From NCBI GenBank assembly GCA_963851415.1, contig CAWKPF010000003.1, positions 1,612,001-1,676,000 on the forward strand: a DNA stretch of 64,000 nucleotides, written 5' to 3'. The first letter of the stretch is position 1. Every line of letters starts with the position of its first letter. Shown piece by piece: positions 44,181 through 52,443 of this stretch. The notes under the pieces are model-generated. The model searched no databases, had not been told where the DNA came from, and worked only from the letters and a program-made list of their open reading frames with translations. The translations under genes and the position numbers were made by a program. This DNA is from CAWKPF01 sp963851415 (GTDB lineage: Bacteria > Acidobacteriota > Thermoanaerobaculia > Multivoradales > Multivoraceae).

Positions 44181-45086
44181 ATGACCGAGAAGTTGCTCGA
44201 GAATGGAGTGGTTCTGCGCGAGCTCCGCGGGGGAGGCGAGCACGAAGCCTGCGTCGAGCTGCAGCGCGCCACCTGGGGGGGCGGATTCGACGAGTTGGTG
44301 CCTCCGGCGATTCTGATGATCACCCAGAAGATCGGTGGCGTGGTGGCGGGAGCCTTCGACCCCTCGGGCGAGCTCCTCGGCTTCGTCTATGGCATGACCG
44401 GAGTCCGCGACGGAAGGGTGGCGCACTGGTCGCACATGCTCGCGGTGGTCGAAGAATCGAAGGGACGAGGGATCGGTCGGGAGCTCAAGCTCTTTCAGCG
44501 TGAATTGCTTTGCACGCTCGGTGTGGAGATGATGTTCTGGACCTACGATCCGCTGGTCGCACGCAATGCGAACCTGAATCTCAACCGGCTGGGCGCCACC
44601 CCGCAGGAGTACGTGCGCGACATGTACGGCTCGAGCACGGGAAGCACACTGCACAGCGGCCTCGGAACGGATCGGTTCGTCGTCGCCTGGGAGTTGGGCA
44701 GCGCCGACGTGCGCGAGCGAGTCGAGGAGGCCGCGTCGCGACGGAAACGAGCAGCCGCGGGGCCGGAGAGCGGGGAGATGGATCGAGTGGTCAACTCGCG
44801 CCTGTTGTCCAAACGACCGATTCCAGAGCAGAGGGCTCTACCCGCAGTCGACGTAGTGTGGGTCGAAGTGCCATCCGACATCGAGCAGGAGAAGCGAGAG
44901 CGACCCGAGGAGGCAAAGCTCTGGCGTGCCACGACGCGTCGGGCGTTCGAGCACTACCTCACCTCTGGCTATACGGTGCGGGGCATGGCAGTGATCGACG
45001 CCGAGACGAGACGTTTCCTGTATCGATTGGAGGGGCCGAACTTCCTTCGGCCCCGGGGACCGACTCTCGAGGAGGACGAACCGTGA
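44181..45086 (+). CDS. GNAT-family N-acyltransferase
   Basis: 301 residues. The N-terminal GNAT domain has LGFVYGMTGV, HMLAVVEESKGRGIGRELKLFQRELL (acyl-CoA pyrophosphate loop) and FWTYDPLVARNANLNLNRLGA, a sequence I associate with the GNATs encoded beside OSBS/NSAR genes. About 110 C-terminal residues form an extra domain. In Geobacillus such a partner succinylates D-amino acids for racemisation to the L form. The stop overlaps the next start by four bases, supporting a common pathway. TAACAT lies 9 nt before the ATG. Confidence 0.78.
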   Translation: MTEKLLENGVVLRELRGGGEHEACVELQRATWGGGFDELVPPAILMITQKIGGVVAGAFDPSGELLGFVYGMTGVRDGRVAHWSHMLAVVEESKGRGIGRELKLFQRELLCTLGVEMMFWTYDPLVARNANLNLNRLGATPQEYVRDMYGSSTGSTLHSGLGTDRFVVAWELGSADVRERVEEAASRRKRAAAGPESGEMDRVVNSRLLSKRPIPEQRALPAVDVVWVEVPSDIEQEKRERPEEAKLWRATTRRAFEHYLTSGYTVRGMAVIDAETRRFLYRLEGPNFLRPRGPTLEEDEP

Positions 45087-46210
45087 GTTTCCGACTGAGT
45101 GCGCTGACCCTGCGCGAGATCCACATGCCCCTGCGGGAGCCCTTTCGTATCTCCTCTGGAGAAACCACTCTGCGCCGCATCCTCCTACTCGAGCTCGAGG
45201 ACGTGTCCGGCGCCACGACCTGGTCGGAGTGTGTCGCCGGTGACTTTCCCAACTACTCTCCAGAGACGATCGACACCGCCTGGCTGGCGATTCGCGAATG
45301 GTTGGCGCCCCGGGTCCTGGGAGTCGAGTTCGGTTCGCCCGGCGCGGTCGGGGAAGCTCTCGCGGCGGACTTTCGAGGGCACGAGATGGCCCGTGCGTCG
45401 ATCGAGATGGGCTGCTGGGGTCTGCTGGCCGAGCTGGAGCAGTCGAGCCTGAAGGACCTCTTGGGAGGGACTCGGGCCCGCATCGCGACGGGGATCTCGA
45501 TCGGGATCCAGGAGAGTCCCGCCGCGCTGGTCGAGAAGGCGGCGAAAGCGATCGAGGCAGGATATCGGAAGGTCAAGATCAAGATTCGACCCGGTGCCGA
45601 CCTCGACTACCTGAGGGCTGTTCGTGAAGCGCTGGGGCCGGGTGCCCCGCTCATGGCCGACGCGAACAACGCATACACGCTCGACGATGTCGACCATCTG
45701 GTTCGACTCGATGGGCTCGATCTGGTGATGATCGAACAGCCGCTGGCGTGGAACGACGTGGTGCAGCATGCCACTCTGCAGCGACGAATGCAGACTCCGA
45801 TCTGCCTCGACGAGTCGATTACGGGGGTCGATCGGGCGCGAGACATGATCGAGCTGGGGGCTGGACGCATCATCAACATCAAGCCGGGGCGAGTCGGGGG
45901 CTTCGGCTCCTCGAAAGCGATCCATGACCTCTGCGCCGAGCACGACATTCCGGTTTGGTGTGGCGGCATGCTCGAGAGCGGAATCGGCCGCGCCTACAAC
46001 GTGGCTCTCGCCTCCTTGCCGAATTTCTCGCTACCGGGTGACGTCAGTCCGAGTCGCCGCTATTGGTCTCGGGACATCGTCGAGCCGGAGTGGACGATGG
46101 ATCACGAGGGAATGGTCGAGGTGCCCACGGGACCCGGTCTCGGAGTCACGGTCGATCGTCAGCGGATCGAGTCTCTCACGCAGCGCCTCGAGCGCATCGA
46201 GCTGTCCTGA
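45083..46210 (+). CDS. menC: o-Succinylbenzoate synthase / N-succinylamino acid racemase
   Basis: 375-residue enolase-superfamily enzyme starting at GTG 45083 (GGAGG upstream, GTGA overlap with the GNAT). Catalytic residues are all visible: KVKIKIRPG (KxK), MADANNAY (metal Asp), IEQPL (metal Glu), CLDESI (metal Asp) and NIKPGRVGG (second lysine). The family either makes o-succinylbenzoate for menaquinone or racemises N-succinylamino acids, and many members do both. The GNAT partner favours the racemase role. No other men gene is in the window. Confidence 0.85.
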   Translation: MSFRLSALTLREIHMPLREPFRISSGETTLRRILLLELEDVSGATTWSECVAGDFPNYSPETIDTAWLAIREWLAPRVLGVEFGSPGAVGEALAADFRGHEMARASIEMGCWGLLAELEQSSLKDLLGGTRARIATGISIGIQESPAALVEKAAKAIEAGYRKVKIKIRPGADLDYLRAVREALGPGAPLMADANNAYTLDDVDHLVRLDGLDLVMIEQPLAWNDVVQHATLQRRMQTPICLDESITGVDRARDMIELGAGRIINIKPGRVGGFGSSKAIHDLCAEHDIPVWCGGMLESGIGRAYNVALASLPNFSLPGDVSPSRRYWSRDIVEPEWTMDHEGMVEVPTGPGLGVTVDRQRIESLTQRLERIELS

Positions 46211-46228
46211 GCTCCGTCACCACGGAGC
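46211..46228. terminator. Hairpin directly after menC
   Basis: GCTCCGT (46211-46217) and ACGGAGC (46222-46228) form a 7-bp stem with a 4-nt loop immediately after the menC stop and before a convergent gene. No T-run. Likely terminator. Confidence 0.5.
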
Positions 46229-46270
46229 GGGCGGTTGGGCGGACTCCGGGGGGCTCCCGCGGCTCGCAGG

Positions 46271-46516
46271 CTACTCGCCTTCGATCTTTCCAGGGGTTTC
46301 CAGGGCGAGTTCGCCGGTGCTGCCCGACTCGAAGTCCTCGGACACGATCTCGGAGGCCGAGTCTTGCGAGCCGGTATCCGCAGCGGGTGTCTGGGACGTT
46401 GTGTCCACGTCGCCGCCAGAGCAGCCGGTCAGGACCATCGGCAACAGGGCCAGCCAGAGCGCCAGGACGAGGCGAAGCGGTGTCGGCGCTCGGTGGGAAT
46501 GCGTGCATGAGGTCAT
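46271..46516 (-). CDS. Small lipoprotein
   Basis: 81 residues. A signal peptide ends in the lipobox LTGC (LWLALLPMVLTGCSGG). The mature part is a short, acidic, Ser/Thr-rich tail without a fold I recognise. AGGAGTG precedes the ATG at 46516. It follows the enoyl-CoA hydratase by 20 nt and is the last gene of the ligase-deacetylase-chorismatase-hydratase operon, so a role in surface attachment of the product is conceivable but unproven. Confidence 0.72.
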   Translation of the reverse strand: MTSCTHSHRAPTPLRLVLALWLALLPMVLTGCSGGDVDTTSQTPAADTGSQDSASEIVSEDFESGSTGELALETPGKIEGE

Positions 46517-46536
46517 TTTGGATTCACTCCTGAAGG

Positions 46537-47328
46537 TCAGTGTCCGCGCCAATCCGGTTTGCGCTTTTCTGCGAAGGCCCGCGGCCCCTCGACGAAGTCG
46601 TCCGATGCCATCATTCGAGCACTCTCCGGAAAGACTACCGTCATTGCCTGTTCGAGGGGGAGGGAGCGTCCCCGCAGCGCGGCCTCCTTGGAGGCACGTA
46701 CGGAGAGAGGGGCGCACTCGAGAATCTGATCCACCCATCGGCGAGCTGCTGAGAGCAGGTCTCCTGCCGGAACCACCTGGTTGACGATACCGAGCGAGTG
46801 GGCCTCGCTCGCTGAGATGTGCCGGCCCGTGAGCATCATTCCCATCGCCAGGTGATGCGGAATGTGTCGAGGAAGCCGGTGCACTCCGCCCGCGGCCGCC
46901 ATGAGACCGACTCGGGGCTCCGGAAGACCGAAGGTCGCGTTGTCCGAGGCCAGGATGATGTCGCAGGCGAGGGCGATCTCGAAGCCACCGCCCAGAGCGA
47001 CACCGTTCACCGCAGCGACCAGCGGCTTGAAGAGGTCGAATCGCCGGACCAGTCCGGCGAATCCGCCGCGCACCCCGGCCATTCCGGCTCGCACCGCTTC
47101 GGCTCCCTTCTCGGCCTGATAGCGCAGGTCGTTGCCTGCGCAGAAGGCTCGGTCGCCACTGCCGGTGACCAGGGCGACCCATAGGTCGGGATCGTTCTGG
47201 AACTCCTCGAACACGCCGTCGAGCTCGCGATGAGCCGGTGGATGCAGCGCATTCATTCGTTCCGGGCGCTTCAGGGTGACCTGCAGGAGACGCCCGTCGC
47301 GCTCGACCTCGATGAACTCGAAACTCAT
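46537..47328 (-). CDS. Enoyl-CoA hydratase/isomerase family protein
   Basis: 263 residues. Crotonase fold: DRAFCAGNDLRYQ (oxyanion hole region), KPLVAAVNGVALGGGFEIALACDIILAS and FGLPEPRVGLMAAAGGVHRLPR. The second Glu of typical hydratases is present in PEPRVG. Substrate unknown; in this operon it might act on an aryl or polyene acyl thioester or on a chorismate-derived ring. Its ATG overlaps the chorismatase stop by four bases, so the two are coupled. Confidence 0.85.
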   Translation of the reverse strand: MSFEFIEVERDGRLLQVTLKRPERMNALHPPAHRELDGVFEEFQNDPDLWVALVTGSGDRAFCAGNDLRYQAEKGAEAVRAGMAGVRGGFAGLVRRFDLFKPLVAAVNGVALGGGFEIALACDIILASDNATFGLPEPRVGLMAAAGGVHRLPRHIPHHLAMGMMLTGRHISASEAHSLGIVNQVVPAGDLLSAARRWVDQILECAPLSVRASKEAALRGRSLPLEQAMTVVFPESARMMASDDFVEGPRAFAEKRKPDWRGH

Positions 47329-48323
47329 GGGCCGCCTCCCGAGAGGTCCTCGGAGAGATCGGCGACCCCTTCGATCTCGAGCAAGAGCTCCGGGCGGCAC
47401 AGGTCGGAGTGCACCATCTCGATGGTCTCCAGGTGCGGGAAGTGGGCTCGCACCGTCACTTCGACCTCGTCCCTGGCGGCGGCCTCGGGGAAGTAGACCC
47501 TCAGCGAGGTGAATCTCTTCAAGAGCTCCTCGCGGGAAACCTCGCCGAGGTCTCTTCCGGTGAGACCTTCGAGAGCGGCGCGAAGCAGGGCAGAGAGGTT
47601 CTCGAAGGTCTCGCGAGCCTGCGCGCACCGATCGTTACAGTGGACGCTGTCTTCGCCTCGCACGCTCGCGGTCCCGCCGACCAGGAGCCACGGAGGCTCT
47701 CCGGGGACCAACGCGAGGCGTGTCGCCCGGGCGAAGCAGGGAGGTCGCGGACCGAAGCGGTCAGAGTAGAGATAGGCCGGAATCTGCCGCGGATTCTCGA
47801 CCGGCACTCCGGGAGCCTGCGAACCGAGGCAGTGCAGTACGAGGTTTCTGCCGAAGGTTCCCGTACCCGAGGCGGTTGCGATGGTCGCCGGGAACAGGTG
47901 CTCCGAGTCGTACCATTGGCGATAGGCCTCGAAGCGGCCTGCGTTGAACGCCATGTAGCGGTGTGGGTACCCCGCCAGTGGCTCGAGAAGGGCCGGGATG
48001 AAGTTCCACAGTCGCACGGGGTGGTGCGCCGCGAGGCCGTGAACGGTCCTCAGCATGAGGTCGTACGCCGCGACCGCGGCTTCCCGAAAATTCTCGCCCT
48101 CGAGGCCAACGGCCTCGGGTACGACCACCGAGACCAGCGCCAGATCGCCCCGGTCCAAGACCCGCACTCCTGGTTGGCCCGGACTCGGTTCCCCTTCGCT
48201 GAGCGAACGCTCTACCACGTCGCTGTCCCGAAAGAAGACCGATACCCAGGGCGGTGGAGAAGGATCGAAGACGTGAGGGGTGAGCTGCCGTAGCTGCGAG
48301 GAAGGCGGCGACGCGTCCTCCAT
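47325..48323 (-). CDS. Chorismatase, FkbO/Hyg5/XanB2 family
   Basis: 332 residues. Diagnostic blocks: VRLWNFIPALLE, RYMAFNAGRFEAY, VENPRQIPAYLYSDRFGP, CFARATRL and GTASVRGEDSVH followed by QARETFENLSALL. Enzymes of this family hydrolyse chorismate, giving 3- and/or 4-hydroxybenzoate (Hyg5, XanB2) or a dihydroxycyclohexadiene acid (FkbO). The product type depends on active-site residues that I cannot place without an alignment. It lies 9 nt after the deacetylase and overlaps the enoyl-CoA hydratase. It probably supplies the aryl starter of the neighbouring polyene pathway. Confidence 0.85.
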   Translation of the reverse strand: MEDASPPSSQLRQLTPHVFDPSPPPWVSVFFRDSDVVERSLSEGEPSPGQPGVRVLDRGDLALVSVVVPEAVGLEGENFREAAVAAYDLMLRTVHGLAAHHPVRLWNFIPALLEPLAGYPHRYMAFNAGRFEAYRQWYDSEHLFPATIATASGTGTFGRNLVLHCLGSQAPGVPVENPRQIPAYLYSDRFGPRPPCFARATRLALVPGEPPWLLVGGTASVRGEDSVHCNDRCAQARETFENLSALLRAALEGLTGRDLGEVSREELLKRFTSLRVYFPEAAARDEVEVTVRAHFPHLETIEMVHSDLCRPELLLEIEGVADLSEDLSGGGP

Positions 48324-48332
48324 TCGCGCAGA

Positions 48333-49202
48333 CTAAAGAGAATCGGTCGCCTCGTCAACGACCGCGGGACTCAGGCCCACCGTTTCGAAGCCGCGCCGGC
48401 TCAGCTCGTCGAGGAGTCCGGGCAGGACCTCGAGTGACGCCGGGAGGGGGCCGACGGGCTCGGTTCGGCGGGCGGCTCGGCCGTCGTGGAGAAGCAGGAT
48501 GTCCCCGTTCGAGAGATCGCGCAGCAGGCGTGCGCGTATGCGAGCGACATCGCGGTCGACGGCGTCGAAGCCTCGCCGCGTCCACGAGGTCAACCAGGCG
48601 CCCCGTCGAGCGAGTAGCCCCTCGAGCCAGGGCGGACGAACGCCGGCCGGCGCCCGGAGCAGGCGGGGCGATGGGGCCCCGAGCTCGCGCAGCAGAGCGT
48701 CGGTGCGGTCCAGTTCGCGTGCTACGAGGCTTGGCGGCATGACCGGGAAGGCCGGACTGTGGGACCAGGTGTGGTTGTGAACAGCATGCCCCTCCGAGAC
48801 GATCTGGCGAACCACCCCTGGAAATCTCTCCGCCCGTCTCCCGATCAGGAAGAAACTCGCGGTAGCTCCGTGAGAAGCCAGGATGTCCAGGATCCTGGGC
48901 GTCACCTCCGGGTCGGGTCCGTCGTCGAAGGTGAGGGCAATCCGACCCGGGCTCCCAGCGTGTCTACCCGAGGTCGGCAACCGCTCGAGATTCGGCCCCA
49001 GGATTCCGCTCCGTGGAGTCACCGCTGCCAGGAAGAGGGCGGCGTGGTTGACGAAAAGGGTCGCGAGCCAAAGCTGCCACCGCGATGGGCTGGAGACCAG
49101 GGCGGCAGCCATCGCGACATGGATCCAGGCCGTCCAGCGAAGCGCCGCCGGGGAGCGCGATCTGGATGCCGGACTCGCTGAAGGTCGGGGGGACGACGGC
49201 AT
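48333..49202 (-). CDS. Polysaccharide deacetylase (NodB-like)
   Basis: 289 residues. After an Arg/Ser-rich N-terminus and two hydrophobic segments comes the NodB core: ALTFDDGPDPEVTPRILDIL (motif 1, metal Asp), HAVHNHTWSHSP (motif 2, metal His pair), RAPAGVRPPWLEG and ILLLHDG. All catalytic motifs are present. It should remove N-acetyl groups from a surface or lipid-linked sugar. Its ATG shares one base with the ligase stop (TGATG), placing it firmly in the putative pigment operon. That is not a usual component and may modify a sugar that carries the polyene. Confidence 0.87.
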   Translation of the reverse strand: MPSSPRPSASPASRSRSPAALRWTAWIHVAMAAALVSSPSRWQLWLATLFVNHAALFLAAVTPRSGILGPNLERLPTSGRHAGSPGRIALTFDDGPDPEVTPRILDILASHGATASFFLIGRRAERFPGVVRQIVSEGHAVHNHTWSHSPAFPVMPPSLVARELDRTDALLRELGAPSPRLLRAPAGVRPPWLEGLLARRGAWLTSWTRRGFDAVDRDVARIRARLLRDLSNGDILLLHDGRAARRTEPVGPLPASLEVLPGLLDELSRRGFETVGLSPAVVDEATDSL

Positions 49203-50698
49203 CAGCGCCGCCTCCGCGGGTCCGGCGGACCGTCCGCCGGCTCCTCCGTGCTCGCCAGTTCGAGCAGAGCAGAGCGGTCGAGCTTTCCCCGGGCGGTTCG
49301 AGGCAGCTGCCCGGCTCGCACGATGTGTCGCGGCACCTTGTGTCTCGGAAGCCTCTGCAGGCACCACTGCCGGATTTCGGCGTCGGAGGGCTCGGCTGTC
49401 TCGATCGCGACGACGGCTCGCAGCGACGTGCCCGAGGGCCCGTCCACGCCGAAGACCGCGGCCTCACGGATCTCGGCCATCTCCAACAGCACGGCCTCCA
49501 CTTCGGCCGGATGCACCTTGAGGCCACGGACGTTGACCACGGCATCGACCCTGCCCAGGAGGCGTAGGACGCCGTTTTCGATCACGCCTCGGTCGGAAGT
49601 CCGGTAGCGCCCTCCTGCGAGGGCATCCGAAGGCACCGGCAGATACTGCAGTGCAACGGCTGCCGAGGCGACCTCGACAATGCCCGCCCGATGGCCGAAG
49701 GAAGGTCGGTCACCGAAGGCGAGCTCGGGGGAACGATCCTCTGGTAGCAGAGTGATGTCGACCCCATCGACTGGCGGGCCCAGCGCGCCCACGAGTCCCG
49801 CCGAGCCGTCTCGGTCGAAGGCGATGCCACCGCATTCGCTGGCGCCGTAGAAAGGCTGCACCGGGTGATCGTAGAGGTCGGCGAAGCGCCGAGCGGTCGA
49901 GGTACTCAGAGCGGAGCCAGCGGCGATGACGAGCCGCAGGCTGGTGGGAAGAGGGGGCGGACGCTCCGTTCGCACGAGGGCCTCGACGAACGAAGGCACG
50001 GTGGGAAGGAACGTGGCGTCTCCCTTCCGAGCTGCAGCGAGGCCGCCCAGGGGTTGTCCTTCAGGGGGAACGATCAGTCGGGTCCCCCGCAGGAGACATG
50101 GTAACGCGACCGAGGAGAAGCCGTAGGAGTGCGACAGGGGAATCGCAGCGAGAATCCGGTCGTCGGGTGAGACTCGCATGGTCGAAGACAGGTTGTGATC
50201 GTCAGCGATGAGGTTGGCGGCACTGACCGCAACCCCCTGAGCCTCGCCGGTGCTACCCGAGGTGAGCTTGATCAGAGCCGTGCCAGGCGGAGCGGAGGGC
50301 CTGGAGTCTCCCTGAGGAGGGTCCAGGGAGTCGAGTCTCGCCTGGCTCGCGTCGCTCCAGCCCGAGTCCGACGAGAGGAGAAGACGGGCTCCGAGTCGGG
50401 CGGCGTCCTTGGACCCGGCGGAGAATGGCGCGCTCGCGTCGAGCATCACGGCAACATGACCGAGCCGGCGCACGGCGAGGAAGGCCGCGAAAAAAAGGGG
50501 ACCGTTCGGCACCGAGAGGGCGACCGGCTGAGCGGATCGGAGGCCGTCGAGGCGCTCCATCAGCCGAACGGTGATCCTGTCGATCTCCGTCGCTGTGGCG
50601 GTCCGCTCCTCCCGCCCCGGCGAAACGATCACGCAGCGTCGAGGGGCACACGCGACGAGCTCAGACCACGCGTCGAGGATCGGATCGGAGGAGGGCAT
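49202..50698 (-). CDS. AMP-dependent acyl/aryl-acid ligase
   Basis: 498 residues from the ATG at 50698. ANL motifs: IKLTSGSTGEAQGVAVS (P-loop), FYGASECGGIAFD, YRTSDRGVIENGVLRLLGR and the C-terminal lysine region GKLDR. The class fits the acyl/aryl-CoA or acyl-ACP ligases (XanA2/ApeH-like) that load the starter in aryl polyene loci. It is first in an operon with a deacetylase and a chorismatase and divergent, by 136 nt, from the ACP gene. It should activate the hydroxybenzoate. Confidence 0.85.
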   Translation of the reverse strand: MPSSDPILDAWSELVACAPRRCVIVSPGREERTATATEIDRITVRLMERLDGLRSAQPVALSVPNGPLFFAAFLAVRRLGHVAVMLDASAPFSAGSKDAARLGARLLLSSDSGWSDASQARLDSLDPPQGDSRPSAPPGTALIKLTSGSTGEAQGVAVSAANLIADDHNLSSTMRVSPDDRILAAIPLSHSYGFSSVALPCLLRGTRLIVPPEGQPLGGLAAARKGDATFLPTVPSFVEALVRTERPPPLPTSLRLVIAAGSALSTSTARRFADLYDHPVQPFYGASECGGIAFDRDGSAGLVGALGPPVDGVDITLLPEDRSPELAFGDRPSFGHRAGIVEVASAAVALQYLPVPSDALAGGRYRTSDRGVIENGVLRLLGRVDAVVNVRGLKVHPAEVEAVLLEMAEIREAAVFGVDGPSGTSLRAVVAIETAEPSDAEIRQWCLQRLPRHKVPRHIVRAGQLPRTARGKLDRSALLELASTEEPADGPPDPRRRR

Positions 50699-50834
50699 GA
50701 GTGTGAGACTCCAGTATACTGCCGGGGTCGCGCGATGGCGGGTCTCTGTCGGTTGACGAGGCGCCGCCTCGTTTCTTGTTCCGACACGTTTCAGCGTCGA
50801 CCCGAAACCAGCCGAATCTTCGATCGGGGAAGCC
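50699..50834. promoter_or_regulatory. Divergent promoter region of the pigment-like locus
   Basis: 136 nt between the ligase (minus) and ACP (plus) starts. The palindrome AGTATACT at 50713-50720 contains TATACT on both strands. On the minus strand that box lies 14 nt before the ligase ATG, implying a very short leader; on the plus strand it leaves a leader of about 110 nt with GGGGAAG before the ACP. No clear -35 boxes are visible. One site could set expression of both arms. Confidence 0.45.
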
Positions 50835-51152
50835 ATGACGGGTGAGTCCACTCGCTACCACATCAAGCGCTTGATCATTGACAGTCTGGGTCTCGAGGGC
50901 CTGACCCCGGACGACATCGGCGATGACGCTCCCCTGTTCGGAGACGGGGAAGGGTCGCTGGGGCTCGACTCCGTGGACGCTCTCGAGTTGATGGTGGTCT
51001 TCGAGAGGGATTTTGGAATCTCGATCGACACCGACGAGGTCGACGCCGAAGCCTTCTCGACCGTGGCTTCGTTGGAGCGCTTCGTCGACGAGCTCCGCGC
51101 GACGGCCCCAGTGGCGACTTCGAGCCTCGAGGGGTCGGGAACACCCGGATGA
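50835..51152 (+). CDS. Acyl carrier protein
   Basis: 105 residues. LGLDSVDALELMVVFE contains the serine that receives 4'-phosphopantetheine (DSxxxxEL). Helix I (IKRLIIDSLGLEGLTPDDI) and helix III are normal, and the C-terminus is extended by about 15 residues. It would carry the aryl starter and growing polyene. It overlaps the ketosynthase start by four bases (ATGA). First gene of the plus-strand arm. Confidence 0.92.
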   Translation: MTGESTRYHIKRLIIDSLGLEGLTPDDIGDDAPLFGDGEGSLGLDSVDALELMVVFERDFGISIDTDEVDAEAFSTVASLERFVDELRATAPVATSSLEGSGTPG

Positions 51153-52443
51153 GTCGCAGCGACGACGAGTGTGTCGTCGTCACCGGCATCGGGGCGGTCA
51201 GTGCCTTCGGCTGGGGAGCTCCCGCGCTGTGGCGAGGGCTGTTGTCCGGTCACTCTTCGATTCGGGAGGGGCGGCACTTCGACGTCGAGGGGCATCGGAC
51301 GTCTCTGGTCTCCGAAGTCGACGACGATCTCTCCCCGGAGAGGTCCTGGCTCGCCAGTCGTGGGCCACTGGAGCGGCGGTGGAGTCGAGCCGATCGGTTC
51401 GCCCTTGCTGCGGCAGCCGAGGCCTGGCTGCAGGCGGCGCTTCCACAGCCAGGGGAGAAGGGGCTTGCGGCGCACTCGGTCGGTGTGTTCTTCAGCGGTA
51501 GCACCGCGGGCCTGGCCGAGGGCGAGCACTACCTCCGACGGCTGCTCGGGGAAAGCCCCGGAGTGGCGCTACCGAGCGCGGTGATCGCTCAGCCGCTCAA
51601 TGCCCCCGGCGACGCCGTCGCCCGTTTCCTCGGAGTGGAGGGGCCGGTCGAGACGGTCTCTTCGGCGTGCGCGAGCGGAACGCTCGCCCTCGGAGCGGCC
51701 CTCGATGCCCTGCGTGAGCACGAGATCGACGTGGCGATCGCGGGGGGCTCGGACTCCCTTTGCCAGCTCACCTACGCCGGCTTCAATGCGCTCCGTGCAG
51801 TAGATTCCGCGGCGTGTCGCCCCTTTCGTCGCGAACGGGCAGGGCTGAGCCTCGGCGAGGGGGGGGAGTCCTCGTCCTGGAACGACGTGGCGATGCTCGC
51901 CGGCGTGGGGCGCCCGAGCTCGCCCTTCTCCTCGGAGCCGGCTCCTCGTGTGACGCCCATCACATGACGGCCCCACATCCGGAGGGACGCGGTGCGGCCC
52001 GTGCGATCGAACTGGCGCTTTCCGACGCGGGCCTGGAAGCTGCGGCGGTCGATTTCGTGAACGCCCACGGCACGGGAACGCCGCACAACGACGCAGCCGA
52101 GTGGCGAGCCCTCGTCGCGAGCCTCGGGGAGCGAGCGGGCTCGGTTCCCGTGACGAGCACGAAAGGTGCTGTGGGACACCTCCTCGGGTCGGCGGGTGCG
52201 ATCGAGGCGGTGGCCAGCGTTCTCTGCATGTGGCACGGCTGGGTACACGTAACGCCCGGGGACGGCAGTCTCGATCCGGAGATCGGAGTCGATCTGGTCT
52301 GGGGCGAGCCGCGTCCGATTGCCTCGGACGCGGTCGTCGTGTCGACCAATCTCGCGTTCGGCGGCGCCAACGCGGCGATCGTGATGCAAGGCGTGGCGCC
52401 ACCCTCTCGACGAGAACGGGCCTCTTGCGAAATGAGGGGATGA
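51149..52443 (+). pseudogene. Beta-ketoacyl-ACP synthase, frameshifted at a G8 run
   Basis: The first frame (51149-51967) has VVVTGIGAVSAFG and the nucleophile C174 in SSACASG. After GLSLGEG it goes wrong. The next frame takes up the normal sequence (GGVLVLERRGDARRRG...SSCDAHHMTAPHPEGRG), with NAHGTGTPHND and KGAVGHLLGSAG completing the Cys-His-His set, and stops at 52443. The break is the run of eight G at 51859-51866; one more G restores one reading of about 430 residues. Intact, it would elongate the ACP-bound chain with malonyl units. Either a homopolymer error, a switchable tract or a real lesion. Confidence 0.82.
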
